Source: CAVSVP01 sp963731125
Lineage (GTDB): Bacteria > Pseudomonadota > Gammaproteobacteria > Competibacterales > Competibacteraceae
DNA: 64,000 nt
Reading direction: 5' to 3'
Assembly: GCA_963731125.1 (NCBI GenBank)
Contig: CAVSVP010000005.1
Span: forward strand, 1-64,000
The translations under genes and the position numbers were made by a program. A model generated the notes under the pieces. That model ran no database searches. It was given only the letters and a program-made list of their open reading frames with translations, and was not told the origin of the DNA. Position 1 is the stretch's first letter. The number at the start of each line of letters is the position of its first letter. This document shows positions 38,545-47,569 of this stretch, one piece after another.

Positions 38545-38569
38545 CGACATGGCTATTAGAGCCATGCCG
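38545..38569 (-). terminator. Hairpin after the GGDEF/EAL gene
   Basis: CATGGCT pairs with AGCCATG around a five-base loop, with two more outer pairs after one mismatch. It is 28 bases downstream of the signalling gene's stop on that strand, with no U-run, so it is a weak terminator candidate. The rest of 38,294-38,596 shows nothing else. Confidence 0.3.
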
Positions 38570-38596
38570 CTTGATTCACAGCATGTTCCGACAGAA

Positions 38597-40864
38597 TCAG
38601 GAATAGGGTAGCAGATTGCGGTGTTGGGCTGCTTTGAGAAACTCGGTAAACGCTTCGCCGCATAATGGAGGACTTACACAGTAGCCTTGTACTGCATCGC
38701 AGCGTTGCTGGCGCAGAAAGTCCAGTTGTGCTTGGTGTTCCACGCCTTCTGCAGCGACACTCATTCGCAAGCTATGGGCCATGGCGATAATAGCGCTGAC
38801 AATGGCTGAATTATCAGAATCGACGCCCACGTTTCTTAGCAAAGATGAATCTATTTTAAGCTTATGGATAGGAAACCTTTTGAGATAACTGAGGCTTGAC
38901 CAGCCGCTGCCAAAATCGTCGATAGCAATCCTTATTCCTGATTGACTTAGGGCACGTAAGATACGTACCGTTTCCTCGGTGTGCTCCATAAGAGTACTTT
39001 CCGCAAGCTCCAATTCCAGACTGGAAGAAGGCATATCGGTCTCTTGCAAGATTTGCCGTACGCTTTGCAGTAGATGGTCCTTTTGAAATTGACGCGCTGA
39101 AAAATTTACCGCCATACATAATCCGCGATAGCCTGCTTGCTGCCAGTGCCTATACTGGCGGCAGGCGTTACGCAGTACCCACTCGCCAAGCGGAGCGATC
39201 AAGCCGATTTCCTCGGCAATAGGAATGAATTTATTGGGCGCTATTAAGCCTTTTTCCGGATGCCGCCAGCGCATCAAAACTTCCATGCCTAGTATACGTC
39301 CCGAAGCAACGTCCATTTGCGGTTGATAGTGGAGAAACAATTCGCCGCGTTCAATGGCACGCCGCAAACTGTTTTCCAGGGATAGGCGTTCCAGCGCAGT
39401 GGCGTTTAACTCCGCCGTGTAAAACCGATATGTGTTGCCGCCCTTTTCTTTAGCATGATGCATGGCGGTATTGGCGTTTTTTAGCAGATCTTGAGTATTA
39501 GTGCCGTCATGGGGATAAACGCTGATGCCGATGCTGGGAGTGATAGGCAACTCATGGTGGTAGAGCTTAAATGGACTGCCGGATAGAGCAGCAATAAGCT
39601 TTCTCGCTACCAGGGCAGCGTCCTGAGCCCAACGGATATTAGGAAGCAAAATGATGAATTCATCCCCCCCTCGGTGAGCAACAGTATCCTCTGCGCGTAC
39701 GCTCTGGGTCATGCGGATAGCCACGGCCTTGAGCAATAGGTCGCCGATATCGTGACCGAGGCTGCTGTTGATGATCTTAAAGCGATCTAAATCGAGAAAG
39801 AGAATGGCCACACATTGTTGATGCCGCACGGCCTGCGTCAAGGCTTGATGAATGCGGTCCTGCAAGAGAACGCGATTAGGTAGCTTTGTGAGAGTATCGT
39901 AGTGAGCCAGGCGATGAATGCGGCTTTCCACTAACTTACGTTCCGTGATGTCAGAAAATATGCCAATATAGCGGATAGTGCTATGCTGTTCATCGCTGAT
40001 GGAATGGACGGTAAACCACTGAGGGTAGGTTTCTCCGCTTTTCCGCTGTCCCCAGATTTCGCCCCGCCAGCTGCCATGGGCTCGCAGAGCAGCATGCATG
40101 TCTTGATAAACCGCTAAATGTGACTGGTCGGGGCAAAGCAGGGTGAGTTTCTGGCCAATAACTTCTTCAAGGCAGTAGCCGGTAATCCGGTGAAAAGCGT
40201 GGTTGACGAACACCAGACGTTCTTCACCATCGAGAATAACGATGCCTTCACTGCTGTTGGCAAAGACCTGAGTTGCTAAACGCAGCGTCTCTTCATTGCG
40301 CTGACAGGGAGTCGTAGCGTGTTCCACCGGCTTCGAATTGACGATGAGCGAGGTTTTTACCTGTTCCAGTTCGGTTTCGAGAGCCGTCACCCTGGCAGCA
40401 GTGTGGATAGCGATAGCTGCTTGTTTGGCGATAGCCTCATACACGGCGATCTCTTCGTTGCGGAAACAACGGAGTTGGCGCGTATAACCGAAAATAACGC
40501 CAAGCCTGTTGCGTGCCACCTCCAGAGGTGTGCCGATGGCGGCCCGTATGCCTTCCTTGAGTAGGGCGGGTGGTGCTGTAAAACGCATCTCGGTTCTCAA
40601 GTCAGCGCAGGTAACCGGTTTGCCCATTTCTAGAATAAAGCCGGCCAAATGCTGAAGTGCAATACCGGATGGGGGAGTTAAAAACCCTGGGGCGGCGCCA
40701 ATAATAAAACCGCCGGGCGCTTGCAGCAGCAGCAGGGCGAATTCCAGTTGTAATGGGGTTCGGCTAGCAATGGCGATTTCATAGTAAAGGCTGACAAGAT
40801 CGTCAGTGGTAAGCGCGGAAAGTTTAGGTAATTCCTGAAATGAAGCTAAGTGATTTGAAGTCAT
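38597..40864 (-). CDS. GAF-PAS-GGDEF-EAL cyclic-di-GMP signalling protein
   Basis: This 755-residue cytoplasmic sensor has a GAF domain (about 20-170), a PAS domain with PAC segment (about 200-315, VFVNHAFHRITGYCLEEVIG), a diguanylate cyclase domain with intact HRGGDEFIILLP near 400, and a phosphodiesterase domain whose EAL motif reads EVL (GMEVLMRW, about 525). The EAL residues NFSARQF, ELAESTLME, IAIDDFGSG and KIDSSLLRNV are kept, so either activity is plausible. No transmembrane segment is seen. AGGAAAGGG directly precedes the ATG. Confidence 0.92.
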   Translation of the reverse strand: MTSNHLASFQELPKLSALTTDDLVSLYYEIAIASRTPLQLEFALLLLQAPGGFIIGAAPGFLTPPSGIALQHLAGFILEMGKPVTCADLRTEMRFTAPPALLKEGIRAAIGTPLEVARNRLGVIFGYTRQLRCFRNEEIAVYEAIAKQAAIAIHTAARVTALETELEQVKTSLIVNSKPVEHATTPCQRNEETLRLATQVFANSSEGIVILDGEERLVFVNHAFHRITGYCLEEVIGQKLTLLCPDQSHLAVYQDMHAALRAHGSWRGEIWGQRKSGETYPQWFTVHSISDEQHSTIRYIGIFSDITERKLVESRIHRLAHYDTLTKLPNRVLLQDRIHQALTQAVRHQQCVAILFLDLDRFKIINSSLGHDIGDLLLKAVAIRMTQSVRAEDTVAHRGGDEFIILLPNIRWAQDAALVARKLIAALSGSPFKLYHHELPITPSIGISVYPHDGTNTQDLLKNANTAMHHAKEKGGNTYRFYTAELNATALERLSLENSLRRAIERGELFLHYQPQMDVASGRILGMEVLMRWRHPEKGLIAPNKFIPIAEEIGLIAPLGEWVLRNACRQYRHWQQAGYRGLCMAVNFSARQFQKDHLLQSVRQILQETDMPSSSLELELAESTLMEHTEETVRILRALSQSGIRIAIDDFGSGWSSLSYLKRFPIHKLKIDSSLLRNVGVDSDNSAIVSAIIAMAHSLRMSVAAEGVEHQAQLDFLRQQRCDAVQGYCVSPPLCGEAFTEFLKAAQHRNLLPYS

Positions 40865-41068
40865 CCCTTTCCTATCCTATCGTTTGGTTACCATTTACTG
40901 CCATGTTTCCTGGGCACCTACGGAGTCACAGTATGCAGCTTACCGCAATTAGTCAGCTAATGAGTAGCGCCGGCACCCGCTTTTATTGAGCTCATTTGCC
41001 ACTCAGGTAATGGGTTTAATCACCAAACAACTTCTAAGCCGCTAATTTTCTGACAAAATGCGTTCTTT

Positions 41069-42577
41069 TTAGGATGGATATCCGCAACTGGCAGAGGGAC
41101 CCAAAGGCTTGAGTCGTATTCCGGGCCGTAGTTTTTGGAAGGATAGTTTCGCTGGATCGGCGACATTAGGTCCCGGCGCCTCCACCATTAAAATTTCTGC
41201 AGCTAGAGACGCAAAATCGGCTCGAAAGTGCACTGAGCTTTTCAGTACCAGTATCTTATGGGCAGCAGGATTAACACCTAAATGCCGAAAGATCGATTGG
41301 TCAGCAGCCTGTAGCTTGCGGCTGCAAACAACGACACGGATCCCCCCCTTGCGCAGTAAGGCCATCGGGCCGAGCTGAATTTTACAACCACGGTAAAAGG
41401 GACCGGTTCCTAGGAAATTGCCATCGCCTAGCCGCTCAACGAAAAAAGTGCCCGTAAGCGGCTGCTCTCCGGAAAATCCCGACTTAGCCCCCAGAGCGAC
41501 GTGAATTGCAGCGCCTTCGCCACTAGCGTGGGCTTGTGCTGCAACTTCCGGATCAAACAACGCGCCGAGTACGGCGTCTTCTACCTCATATTGAAGCAGC
41601 GCTGCTAGGATGGCAACGGTATCACCGTTACCGCCACCTCCCGGATTGTCTTGAGTATCGGCGAGAATGACCGGTTTAGCGGCGGTAGTACTCGTTGCCA
41701 TAGCCTGGCGAATGGCTGCATTGATGTCGTAGAGTGTACCGGTAAAATTAGCCTCCCGTAGCATGACCGCCCTCGTAAGTTGTTCTACGGCCTGGTTGAC
41801 TGCATTTTGTTCCTTACCGTAAGCAAACACGGCGGGACCACAATCGGCGATGTCTGCTAGGGGAAAACCCGGTGTAAAGGAAAGACTGGCTATCGAACCC
41901 GTCTCAAGGCGTTTTACAACCCCCATCAGTGAAGCCATGGGTTCGCATAGCGTGCTTTGCCAGAGAATGGGTATAAGAAAGGGAATTTGATTAAATGCTG
42001 TACATAAGCGTTGACCGCAAAGCATACGGTTTAGTAAACGGGCGGCGCGGCTTCCGGTTTGTGCCATATCGATATGCGGATAGGTGCGGTAAGCCACTAG
42101 CGCCGAAGCCTGTTCTACCATGGCCGGGCTGACGTTAGCATGCGAGTCAAGGCTGGCAACCAAGGGTATGTCAGGACCAACCACCTGGCGGATCCGGTGT
42201 AGTATTTCTCCTTCGCCATCCTCAAGATGTTCGGTTACCATGGCACCGTGAAGGTCCAAATAGACGCCGTCCAGCGGTCCACTCCCTTGCAAATCTTCCA
42301 TCAGCATTCCGCAGATTGTCTCGAAAGCTTCCTCTGCTACGTGGGCCGAGGGAGTCGCAGCGCACCATAGCAATGGCACAATTTCATGACCCAAGGCGCG
42401 TGCTTTGGCGATAAAGCCCGCAGCCGGCAGGTTTATGCCGGCAATGACTTCGGGCAGCTGAGTGCCGCGGGTTAAGGGCGGCCAAGCATCGGCCTGCTCA
42501 AACTGGCTCAAATCCGCTTTGACCGGGGCAAAAGTATTGGTTTCATGCTGAAATCCGCCTACCGCGATACGCGCCAT
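41069..42577 (-). CDS. M81-family metallopeptidase (MlrC-like)
   Basis: This 502-residue protein belongs to the MlrC family, named after an enzyme acting on linearised microcystin; the natural substrate here is unknown. Zinc-site and family motifs are GGFQHETNTFAP (7-18), DLHGAMV, SLDSHANVSP, YRTYPHIDMAQTG and DTQDNPGGGGNGDT. The C-terminal MlrC domain (LGDGNFLGTGPFYRG, VLKSSVHFRADF) is complete. It follows the DUF349 gene by 29 bases on the same strand and may be co-transcribed. Confidence 0.88.
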   Translation of the reverse strand: MARIAVGGFQHETNTFAPVKADLSQFEQADAWPPLTRGTQLPEVIAGINLPAAGFIAKARALGHEIVPLLWCAATPSAHVAEEAFETICGMLMEDLQGSGPLDGVYLDLHGAMVTEHLEDGEGEILHRIRQVVGPDIPLVASLDSHANVSPAMVEQASALVAYRTYPHIDMAQTGSRAARLLNRMLCGQRLCTAFNQIPFLIPILWQSTLCEPMASLMGVVKRLETGSIASLSFTPGFPLADIADCGPAVFAYGKEQNAVNQAVEQLTRAVMLREANFTGTLYDINAAIRQAMATSTTAAKPVILADTQDNPGGGGNGDTVAILAALLQYEVEDAVLGALFDPEVAAQAHASGEGAAIHVALGAKSGFSGEQPLTGTFFVERLGDGNFLGTGPFYRGCKIQLGPMALLRKGGIRVVVCSRKLQAADQSIFRHLGVNPAAHKILVLKSSVHFRADFASLAAEILMVEAPGPNVADPAKLSFQKLRPGIRLKPLGPSASCGYPS

Positions 42578-42606
42578 GGTTTTACCTTAAAACAAATGAT
42601 GAATTT

Positions 42607-45480
42607 TTATTTTGTCCCTAAAAAGGCGGCTAATGCTTGTTGAAAACGTTTTTCCAGGCCCTCCTCCTGAGCGGGCGGTGATGCGCCTAACAGGTGCCAT
42701 TCCTGTTCAATGTTGAATGCCTCCTCCAGGCGGTTTACGGTTGCCTTTGCAGCATTACGATTGTGCAGGGATTCTGATAGGCGGGCGACTTGATAGGCCA
42801 TTCTTGCCTGGGCGAATTCTGGCGGTGACTCGATACCCGCCGCGACTTCCATTCGAATGCAAAGTTGTTGTTTTTTTTCTGTATTTTCCTCCAGTGTTTG
42901 GCGTAGTATTTGGCGATTCTCCTCACCCGCAGATAATGCTTCGCAGATTGTCTCAAAGCGATGCTGGGTGGCTTCCGCCAGAGCAGAGGGTAGCGGTGGC
43001 AGAGTTTCCCAATTTCGGCGGGCTTGCGTAACGATGGTTTCGGTATTGGTAGGCATTACCTGCCATAGAAAGGCTTCTAGGTAAGCACAGAGTTTAGTTC
43101 TATTACGCAAATTCTCTCGTTCTTCTAAAACCTTTGCTTGGTGCAGTTCCCGCTCGCGCAGCGACACCTGTTGACGGGCTGCTGCAAAGCGTTGCTCAAG
43201 GGTTCTGTGGGCAGTCTTGGGCACAGGGCCGATGGCTTCCCAATTTTCCTGAGCCTGCTGAACCTGTCTAAGGGCCTGATGAATCCCGGTTTCGTCTACG
43301 CCGGCCAATGCTTCGATTTCCTCACAAAGAGCCGTTTTGCAAGCGCAATTGGCTTGTCTTTCCTCAGCAGCCGCTTTTTGCTCGGCTTGTCGACGTTCAA
43401 AGGCAGCGTCGCAAGCGGCGCGAAACTGCCGCCATAATGTTTGTTCATTATGCCGCGAAGACTGAACCGTAGGCTGCCATGCCGCCTGGGCTTGTTTGGC
43501 ACCGTCGATTGCGGCTTGTACATCAGCGCCTTGCACTAGCTCCTGAACGTGTTGAACCAACCTTTCACGGCGGTGCAACTCTCGCTCCCGCTCCTGTTGA
43601 AGATGTGCATCCAGGCGCTTCAGCGCCGTGTTGTAGCACCGCGCAAGCGTCTTTTGATCGGCTCGATTGACAGGCCCTGTTTTATGCCATTCCTTTTGGA
43701 TCTCCCGGAACATGCGGTCCATCCGCCGCCAATCCACCTTGTTCCAATCCGTGTTGGCCTCTAATTGCTCTAGACGTTCACAGAGAGCTTGTTTTTTTGC
43801 CAAGTTATTTTGGCGTTCTCTGGTCTGGGCTTCGAAATAAAGCTGACAAGGTTGATAGGCTTTTTCGCAAGCTCGGTCAAAACGCGTCCAGAGTGCTTTG
43901 GATGCGGCTCCTTCTGCGCTGTCCAGCGTCTTCCAAGCGGCGCGAATCTCTTTGATCTGTTGGGCAAGGTATAAGGGATCCATCGGTATGCCGATCAACC
44001 GTTCCGCATCTTCACAAAGATGCTCGCGCGCGAGATTGGTACCCCAGCGGCGCCAGCCGCGCAGTTCGCTGAGCTTAGGGAGGCAGGCCCGCAACCGGTT
44101 ATCTAGCGCGTGCATTTGCTTGCGAGACAAACCGATATTCTGTTGTAAGTGCCGGCGGGCTTGCTCATGCAGAGCGAGTGCCTGTTGCAGTTCACCGTCA
44201 GCCAGTGCCTTCTCCACGGTTTCCACCCGGTTCTGCAGTTCTTCCCATTCCTGATCGCGCAGTTCCACCTGGCGTTGCAGGCGAGCGCGCAGCTTCCCTT
44301 GCACTACGTCAAACTCATTTTGCAATTGCCCTGCTAGATGTGGTGTCTCAGGGCGTTCCAGTGCTGTCCACCGTTTCCTCAACGCGGTAAGATCAGTTTC
44401 CAACACTTCACTGGCTTGGTTGAGCAGGGTGGTGGCTTGTTGGAGCACCTCACGCAATCGTTCTGCGCGTTCATAATTTCTATGTAGTAGGCGTTCCCGG
44501 TCATGGAGCGCCTGGATAAGATGATCAAAACGCTGTTCCAGGCGGCGTCCTTCACTGTCGTCTGTGGTTCCGCACCGTTGCCAATTGGTTTGTGCATCTT
44601 GAAGCGTTGCCGCAAGCTTTGTTCTTGTAGGTTTGGTGAATTCCGTTTCATGCTCCAAGGATGCTAAGTAGTTTTCCAAGGTCGTGCAGATGTTCAAGCG
44701 CGCCATACGTTTTGCCGTGCTCTTTTGGCGCAGTGCTAAAAATCTTGCCCGAGCTTGCTCATAACGCTCTCTAAGGCCAACGTCCGCGGTAGCCTCTAAT
44801 GCTTGCCATTCCTTTTCAAGCTTGGGAAACCGGGCAGCATTAAGTCCGGTTTCTCCATCCCAAGTGAGCTGTTCCATTTCGCTACACAGATGCTCGAGGT
44901 GGACCGCTTGAGCCTGTTCAGCACGCCAGCGATCCAGGCGCTCCTGAGCTTTGCGATAGACCCTTTTGTCCCGATTGCGGCTTTGTTTGGCAATGCTTTC
45001 TAGGATGTTAATTTCGTTCACTTGAGACAGTGCGGCTAAGCGTACTTCGACTGCCGGATCAGTGGTGGCCACTTTGCTTAACAGGACTTCCTGTTTTATA
45101 TGTGCTAAAGCCGCTAGCCGTAATTCTGGTTCTTTGGCGGCTACGGCAAAAAATTCCAGTCGTTCGGTACTCAATGTGGAAAGGGCTGCTAAGCGTAGCT
45201 TTAGGGGAGGACTGCCCAGCGCTTTACCTGTCATGAGTTCTCGAAAACGTGCTTCGGCAGCGGCTTGCACGGCGGTGTCAGTATCTTGCACGGCGATTTG
45301 TTGCAGTAAGTCGAGCAAAGTAATTCGTTCGAGAGCAGCACAGCGTACATCAGGATTGCGATCTTGCTGGGCGATTTGTGCCAGGATCGGGTCCGAAAAA
45401 CTTAGCTCCTGGAGGGCCTGTTTACGGGTTTGCGGATTTGGGTGTTGCCATTTAGGTTTAAAAAAGCGATTTAGAATCAT
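42607..45480 (-). CDS. DUF349 coiled-coil protein with N-terminal HEAT-like repeats
   Basis: This large 957-residue cytoplasmic protein starts with HEAT-like helical repeats (residues 12-165, e.g. LRLAALSTLSTERLEFFAVA, VEVRLAALSQV). A series of DUF349 modules follows, each about 75 residues with a Trp-containing helix (NWQRCGTTDDSE, IQKEWHKTGPV, AQENWEAIGPVPK). Strong coiled-coil composition (Gln, Glu, Arg, Leu) runs throughout. DUF349 proteins are common in proteobacteria and poorly characterised. No signal or membrane segment is seen. Confidence 0.88.
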   Translation of the reverse strand: MILNRFFKPKWQHPNPQTRKQALQELSFSDPILAQIAQQDRNPDVRCAALERITLLDLLQQIAVQDTDTAVQAAAEARFRELMTGKALGSPPLKLRLAALSTLSTERLEFFAVAAKEPELRLAALAHIKQEVLLSKVATTDPAVEVRLAALSQVNEINILESIAKQSRNRDKRVYRKAQERLDRWRAEQAQAVHLEHLCSEMEQLTWDGETGLNAARFPKLEKEWQALEATADVGLRERYEQARARFLALRQKSTAKRMARLNICTTLENYLASLEHETEFTKPTRTKLAATLQDAQTNWQRCGTTDDSEGRRLEQRFDHLIQALHDRERLLHRNYERAERLREVLQQATTLLNQASEVLETDLTALRKRWTALERPETPHLAGQLQNEFDVVQGKLRARLQRQVELRDQEWEELQNRVETVEKALADGELQQALALHEQARRHLQQNIGLSRKQMHALDNRLRACLPKLSELRGWRRWGTNLAREHLCEDAERLIGIPMDPLYLAQQIKEIRAAWKTLDSAEGAASKALWTRFDRACEKAYQPCQLYFEAQTRERQNNLAKKQALCERLEQLEANTDWNKVDWRRMDRMFREIQKEWHKTGPVNRADQKTLARCYNTALKRLDAHLQQERERELHRRERLVQHVQELVQGADVQAAIDGAKQAQAAWQPTVQSSRHNEQTLWRQFRAACDAAFERRQAEQKAAAEERQANCACKTALCEEIEALAGVDETGIHQALRQVQQAQENWEAIGPVPKTAHRTLEQRFAAARQQVSLRERELHQAKVLEERENLRNRTKLCAYLEAFLWQVMPTNTETIVTQARRNWETLPPLPSALAEATQHRFETICEALSAGEENRQILRQTLEENTEKKQQLCIRMEVAAGIESPPEFAQARMAYQVARLSESLHNRNAAKATVNRLEEAFNIEQEWHLLGASPPAQEEGLEKRFQQALAAFLGTK

Positions 45481-45852
45481 AGCAATAGCTTCTACATATT
45501 TGCTGCTAAGGATCAGGTTCTTATCAATCCCCGCCTCTTGGAAACGAAAACCGGCAGGGTGGCCAAATAAATGGCCTTAGCTATAGCCACACTACCTCAT
45601 CAGCAAGAGATCGACCAGGTTCACTGTCATAAGAGATGAATGATTACCTTTAGATAACGCAGGTCGCAGCGTCCTGCAATGCTTTCCAGGAGTATTTTTT
45701 TGCTTCTGATCGAATAACTAAAAGTAATTAATAATCAAATGCATATATTGTATTTCGGACTACCAATTTAAAACGGGACATGGCAGACATCACATCCACC
45801 CGTAGGAGTGCGCTTGCTCGCTTCTACCAAGTAGCCTGCAACGTGTCCCGGC

Positions 45853-45932
45853 TAAAGTGGATACCCTATTTCGAGTGCTGTAATGGATTTATGCACTATT
45901 TGCTGCTACAGCGCCGATCAGCATCCACTTTA
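45853..45932. other. Nested inverted repeat in the AT-rich gap
   Basis: TAAAGTGGAT (45853-45862) pairs with ATCCACTTTA (45923-45932), with shorter pairing GCTGTA/TACAGC inside. Together these could fold into an 80-nt structure. The 45,481-46,546 gap contains no gene that I can support, only this and the two following palindromic elements. Confidence 0.4.
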
Positions 45933-46118
45933 CGTGAATAAATCACAGGCTCTTCAATATTGCCCTAATAAAACACGACCAGACGACACATATTGATGTT
46001 CCGTCTTTTGCGCTAAGTCAATTAATAATAAGCCATAACCTCGACAAGTTTAATATGGGCTTCATAAAAAAGCAGACGGTAAAGTTAATTTTCTATCTTA
46101 GAAAAAGTAGAAGACTTG

Positions 46119-46278
46119 CCGGCAATAGTTCGGACAGTTTTGATCATAAAAAATAAATCACTTATCACTGAAAATCGAATTAAATCAAACTTAGGCCCTA
46201 CGCTGAGTTGCATTTAATTCCGTAAGTATTTGATTCGTCGTTCTAAAACCATCTAAAACTGTCCGAAGTATTGGCCGG
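46119..46278. repeat. 160-bp MITE-like inverted-repeat element
   Basis: Arms of about 23 bp sharing TTCGGACAGTTTT (left 46119-46141, right inverted 46255-46278) match except for one base and a one-base gap. They bracket AT-rich sequence with partial internal symmetry. No transposase is encoded, so it is a candidate miniature element; target duplications were not recognised. Confidence 0.5.
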
Positions 46279-46290
46279 ATATAAAAAGGC

Positions 46291-46329
46291 TTAATTGTTA
46301 AAAAAGTTTTCCACTTTTTTAACAATTAA
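46291..46329. other. Perfect 17-bp AT-rich palindrome
   Basis: TTAATTGTTAAAAAAGT is followed after TTTCC by its exact reverse complement. It begins 12 bases after the preceding inverted-repeat element. It could be a cruciform, an operator dyad or a MITE end; the pairing is A/T only apart from two or so G-C pairs, so it is not a typical terminator. Confidence 0.6.
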
Positions 46330-46394
46330 TATGTAACAAATTTTCACAAAATCACAAATTAATAAACAAGTTTTTTGTTTGTTATTAACAAAAA

Positions 46395-46425
46395 TTGACA
46401 GATTAATGACGCATTAAAGTAATAA
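46395..46425 (+). promoter_or_regulatory. Possible sigma-70 promoter for the lipoprotein gene
   Basis: TTGACA at 46395-46400 is a perfect -35 hexamer; TAATAA at 46420-46425 is the best -10 candidate but with 19-base spacing. It lies about 120 bases before the lipoprotein start. Confidence 0.35.
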
Positions 46426-46546
46426 GCTGCTCGTAATTGTCACGGCGTCTTTTAACGCAGTACAAGCATTTACTGTGACGGTATTAGATTGTGCTTTTAG
46501 CCTTCGACAGTAACGATTAAAAGAGCGGTAATATAAGGATGTTATT

Positions 46547-47110
46547 ATGATTCGCGTTGTATTCTTGGTTTTAGCTTTGAGCGGGTGTGCCACACATTTA
46601 GCAGATACTGCCACCACTCTACATGGCATCACAACGCCGGGATTAATTGAATTGAACCCTGTTGGAATATTGACAATTCCAGGAAAATTAGCGGCTGAAG
46701 GAATAGCTCGTTATGGTGTGGAATCTCCGGCTACATGCCGTGCTATTTTAACGAGTTCACGCACGGGGAGTATGGTTGGTGCAGGTATTGGAGCGGCGTC
46801 TATTCTATTAGCAGCGGCTCCGCCATTAGCAATTATTATGGGAACATGCGCGACGGTATCTTTACACCATAAAATTGATGAGACGGCTATTAAAGATTGC
46901 TATGGAGAAATTCAAGAGGTATTGATAAATGTTCCAATAGGAACTAATCCAGATAAGATGCAGGAGCTTGTAGATATTTCACCTAGCGGTTCGCGCTGGG
47001 AAATGCCAGCCCCTGATTTGCTCATCTTACAGACGGGTAAGAAGGTGCATATAGAGCGTTGGATTGAAATGCATAACCTGCCGTGGAAAGTGGTTGGCCT
47101 AACGATTTAA
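46547..47110 (+). CDS. Orphan lipoprotein, unknown function (187 residues)
   Basis: A short signal peptide ends in a lipobox (ALSGC, Cys14), so the protein is lipid-anchored in the envelope. The mature part has TTLHGITTPGLIELNPVG, a glycine/alanine-rich hydrophobic segment (GSMVGAGIGAASILLAAAPP, about 74-95) that may insert in a membrane, and a soluble C-terminal third. No named family is recognised. AAGGA eight bases before ATG supports the start. Base composition is more AT-rich than the neighbouring operons, and the gene is flanked by inverted-repeat elements, consistent with acquisition by transfer. Confidence 0.7.
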   Translation: MIRVVFLVLALSGCATHLADTATTLHGITTPGLIELNPVGILTIPGKLAAEGIARYGVESPATCRAILTSSRTGSMVGAGIGAASILLAAAPPLAIIMGTCATVSLHHKIDETAIKDCYGEIQEVLINVPIGTNPDKMQELVDISPSGSRWEMPAPDLLILQTGKKVHIERWIEMHNLPWKVVGLTI

Positions 47111-47569
47111 AAAAGCTTTTGCACGTGTCCATTTAAATATTTTTAATTTGTCTTAATGACCGAAGCAGCAGATATCTTTCCAGTTACTGTGCGCCAACGT
47201 GAGCTTAAGTTTAGTGTGAAATAGCAAAATAATTGATTTATTTTTTCAACTTTAACATTGGTGTTTCTTTTCCGAAAAAATGAGGTTGCTCTTTAATTTT
47301 TGATAGGAATTCTGTGCTTTGGTCTTATTAGATGCCATAAGCCAATTCTCTTTTCTGAAGAAGAATTTGCAATGCCCGAAGGCAGACATGGACATCCCGA
47401 AGTAGAAGGCTATGGAAAACCTAGCTCTAGAAAGAGTGACTACTGCCTTGCACCGAGCATGCAAAAACGCGTAGATTCTTGCTTCGCAGGGAAGCGCACA
47501 GAGCAACTTAATACACTACTGGTAGAGGTCAGTCAGCGCAGGCTACCTTTCTACTTCGGAGAGAACCCT
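47111..47569. other. Upstream gap of the glutamine-synthetase-like operon
   Basis: The reading frame of the following gene remains open through 47300-47569, but that part does not resemble the family and lacks a ribosome site, so I treat it as non-coding. No clear promoter or operator could be identified; there is an AT-rich patch near 47,230-47,250. Confidence 0.4.

Noticed and set aside
45853..45932. tRNA-like or integron attC site
   Set aside because: No anticodon arm or T-loop consensus, and no attC core sites or integrase were found.
47300..47569. N-terminal extension of the glutamine-synthetase-like gene
   Set aside because: The frame is open but the residues do not resemble the family, while a good ribosome site and the normal family length fit ATG 47570.
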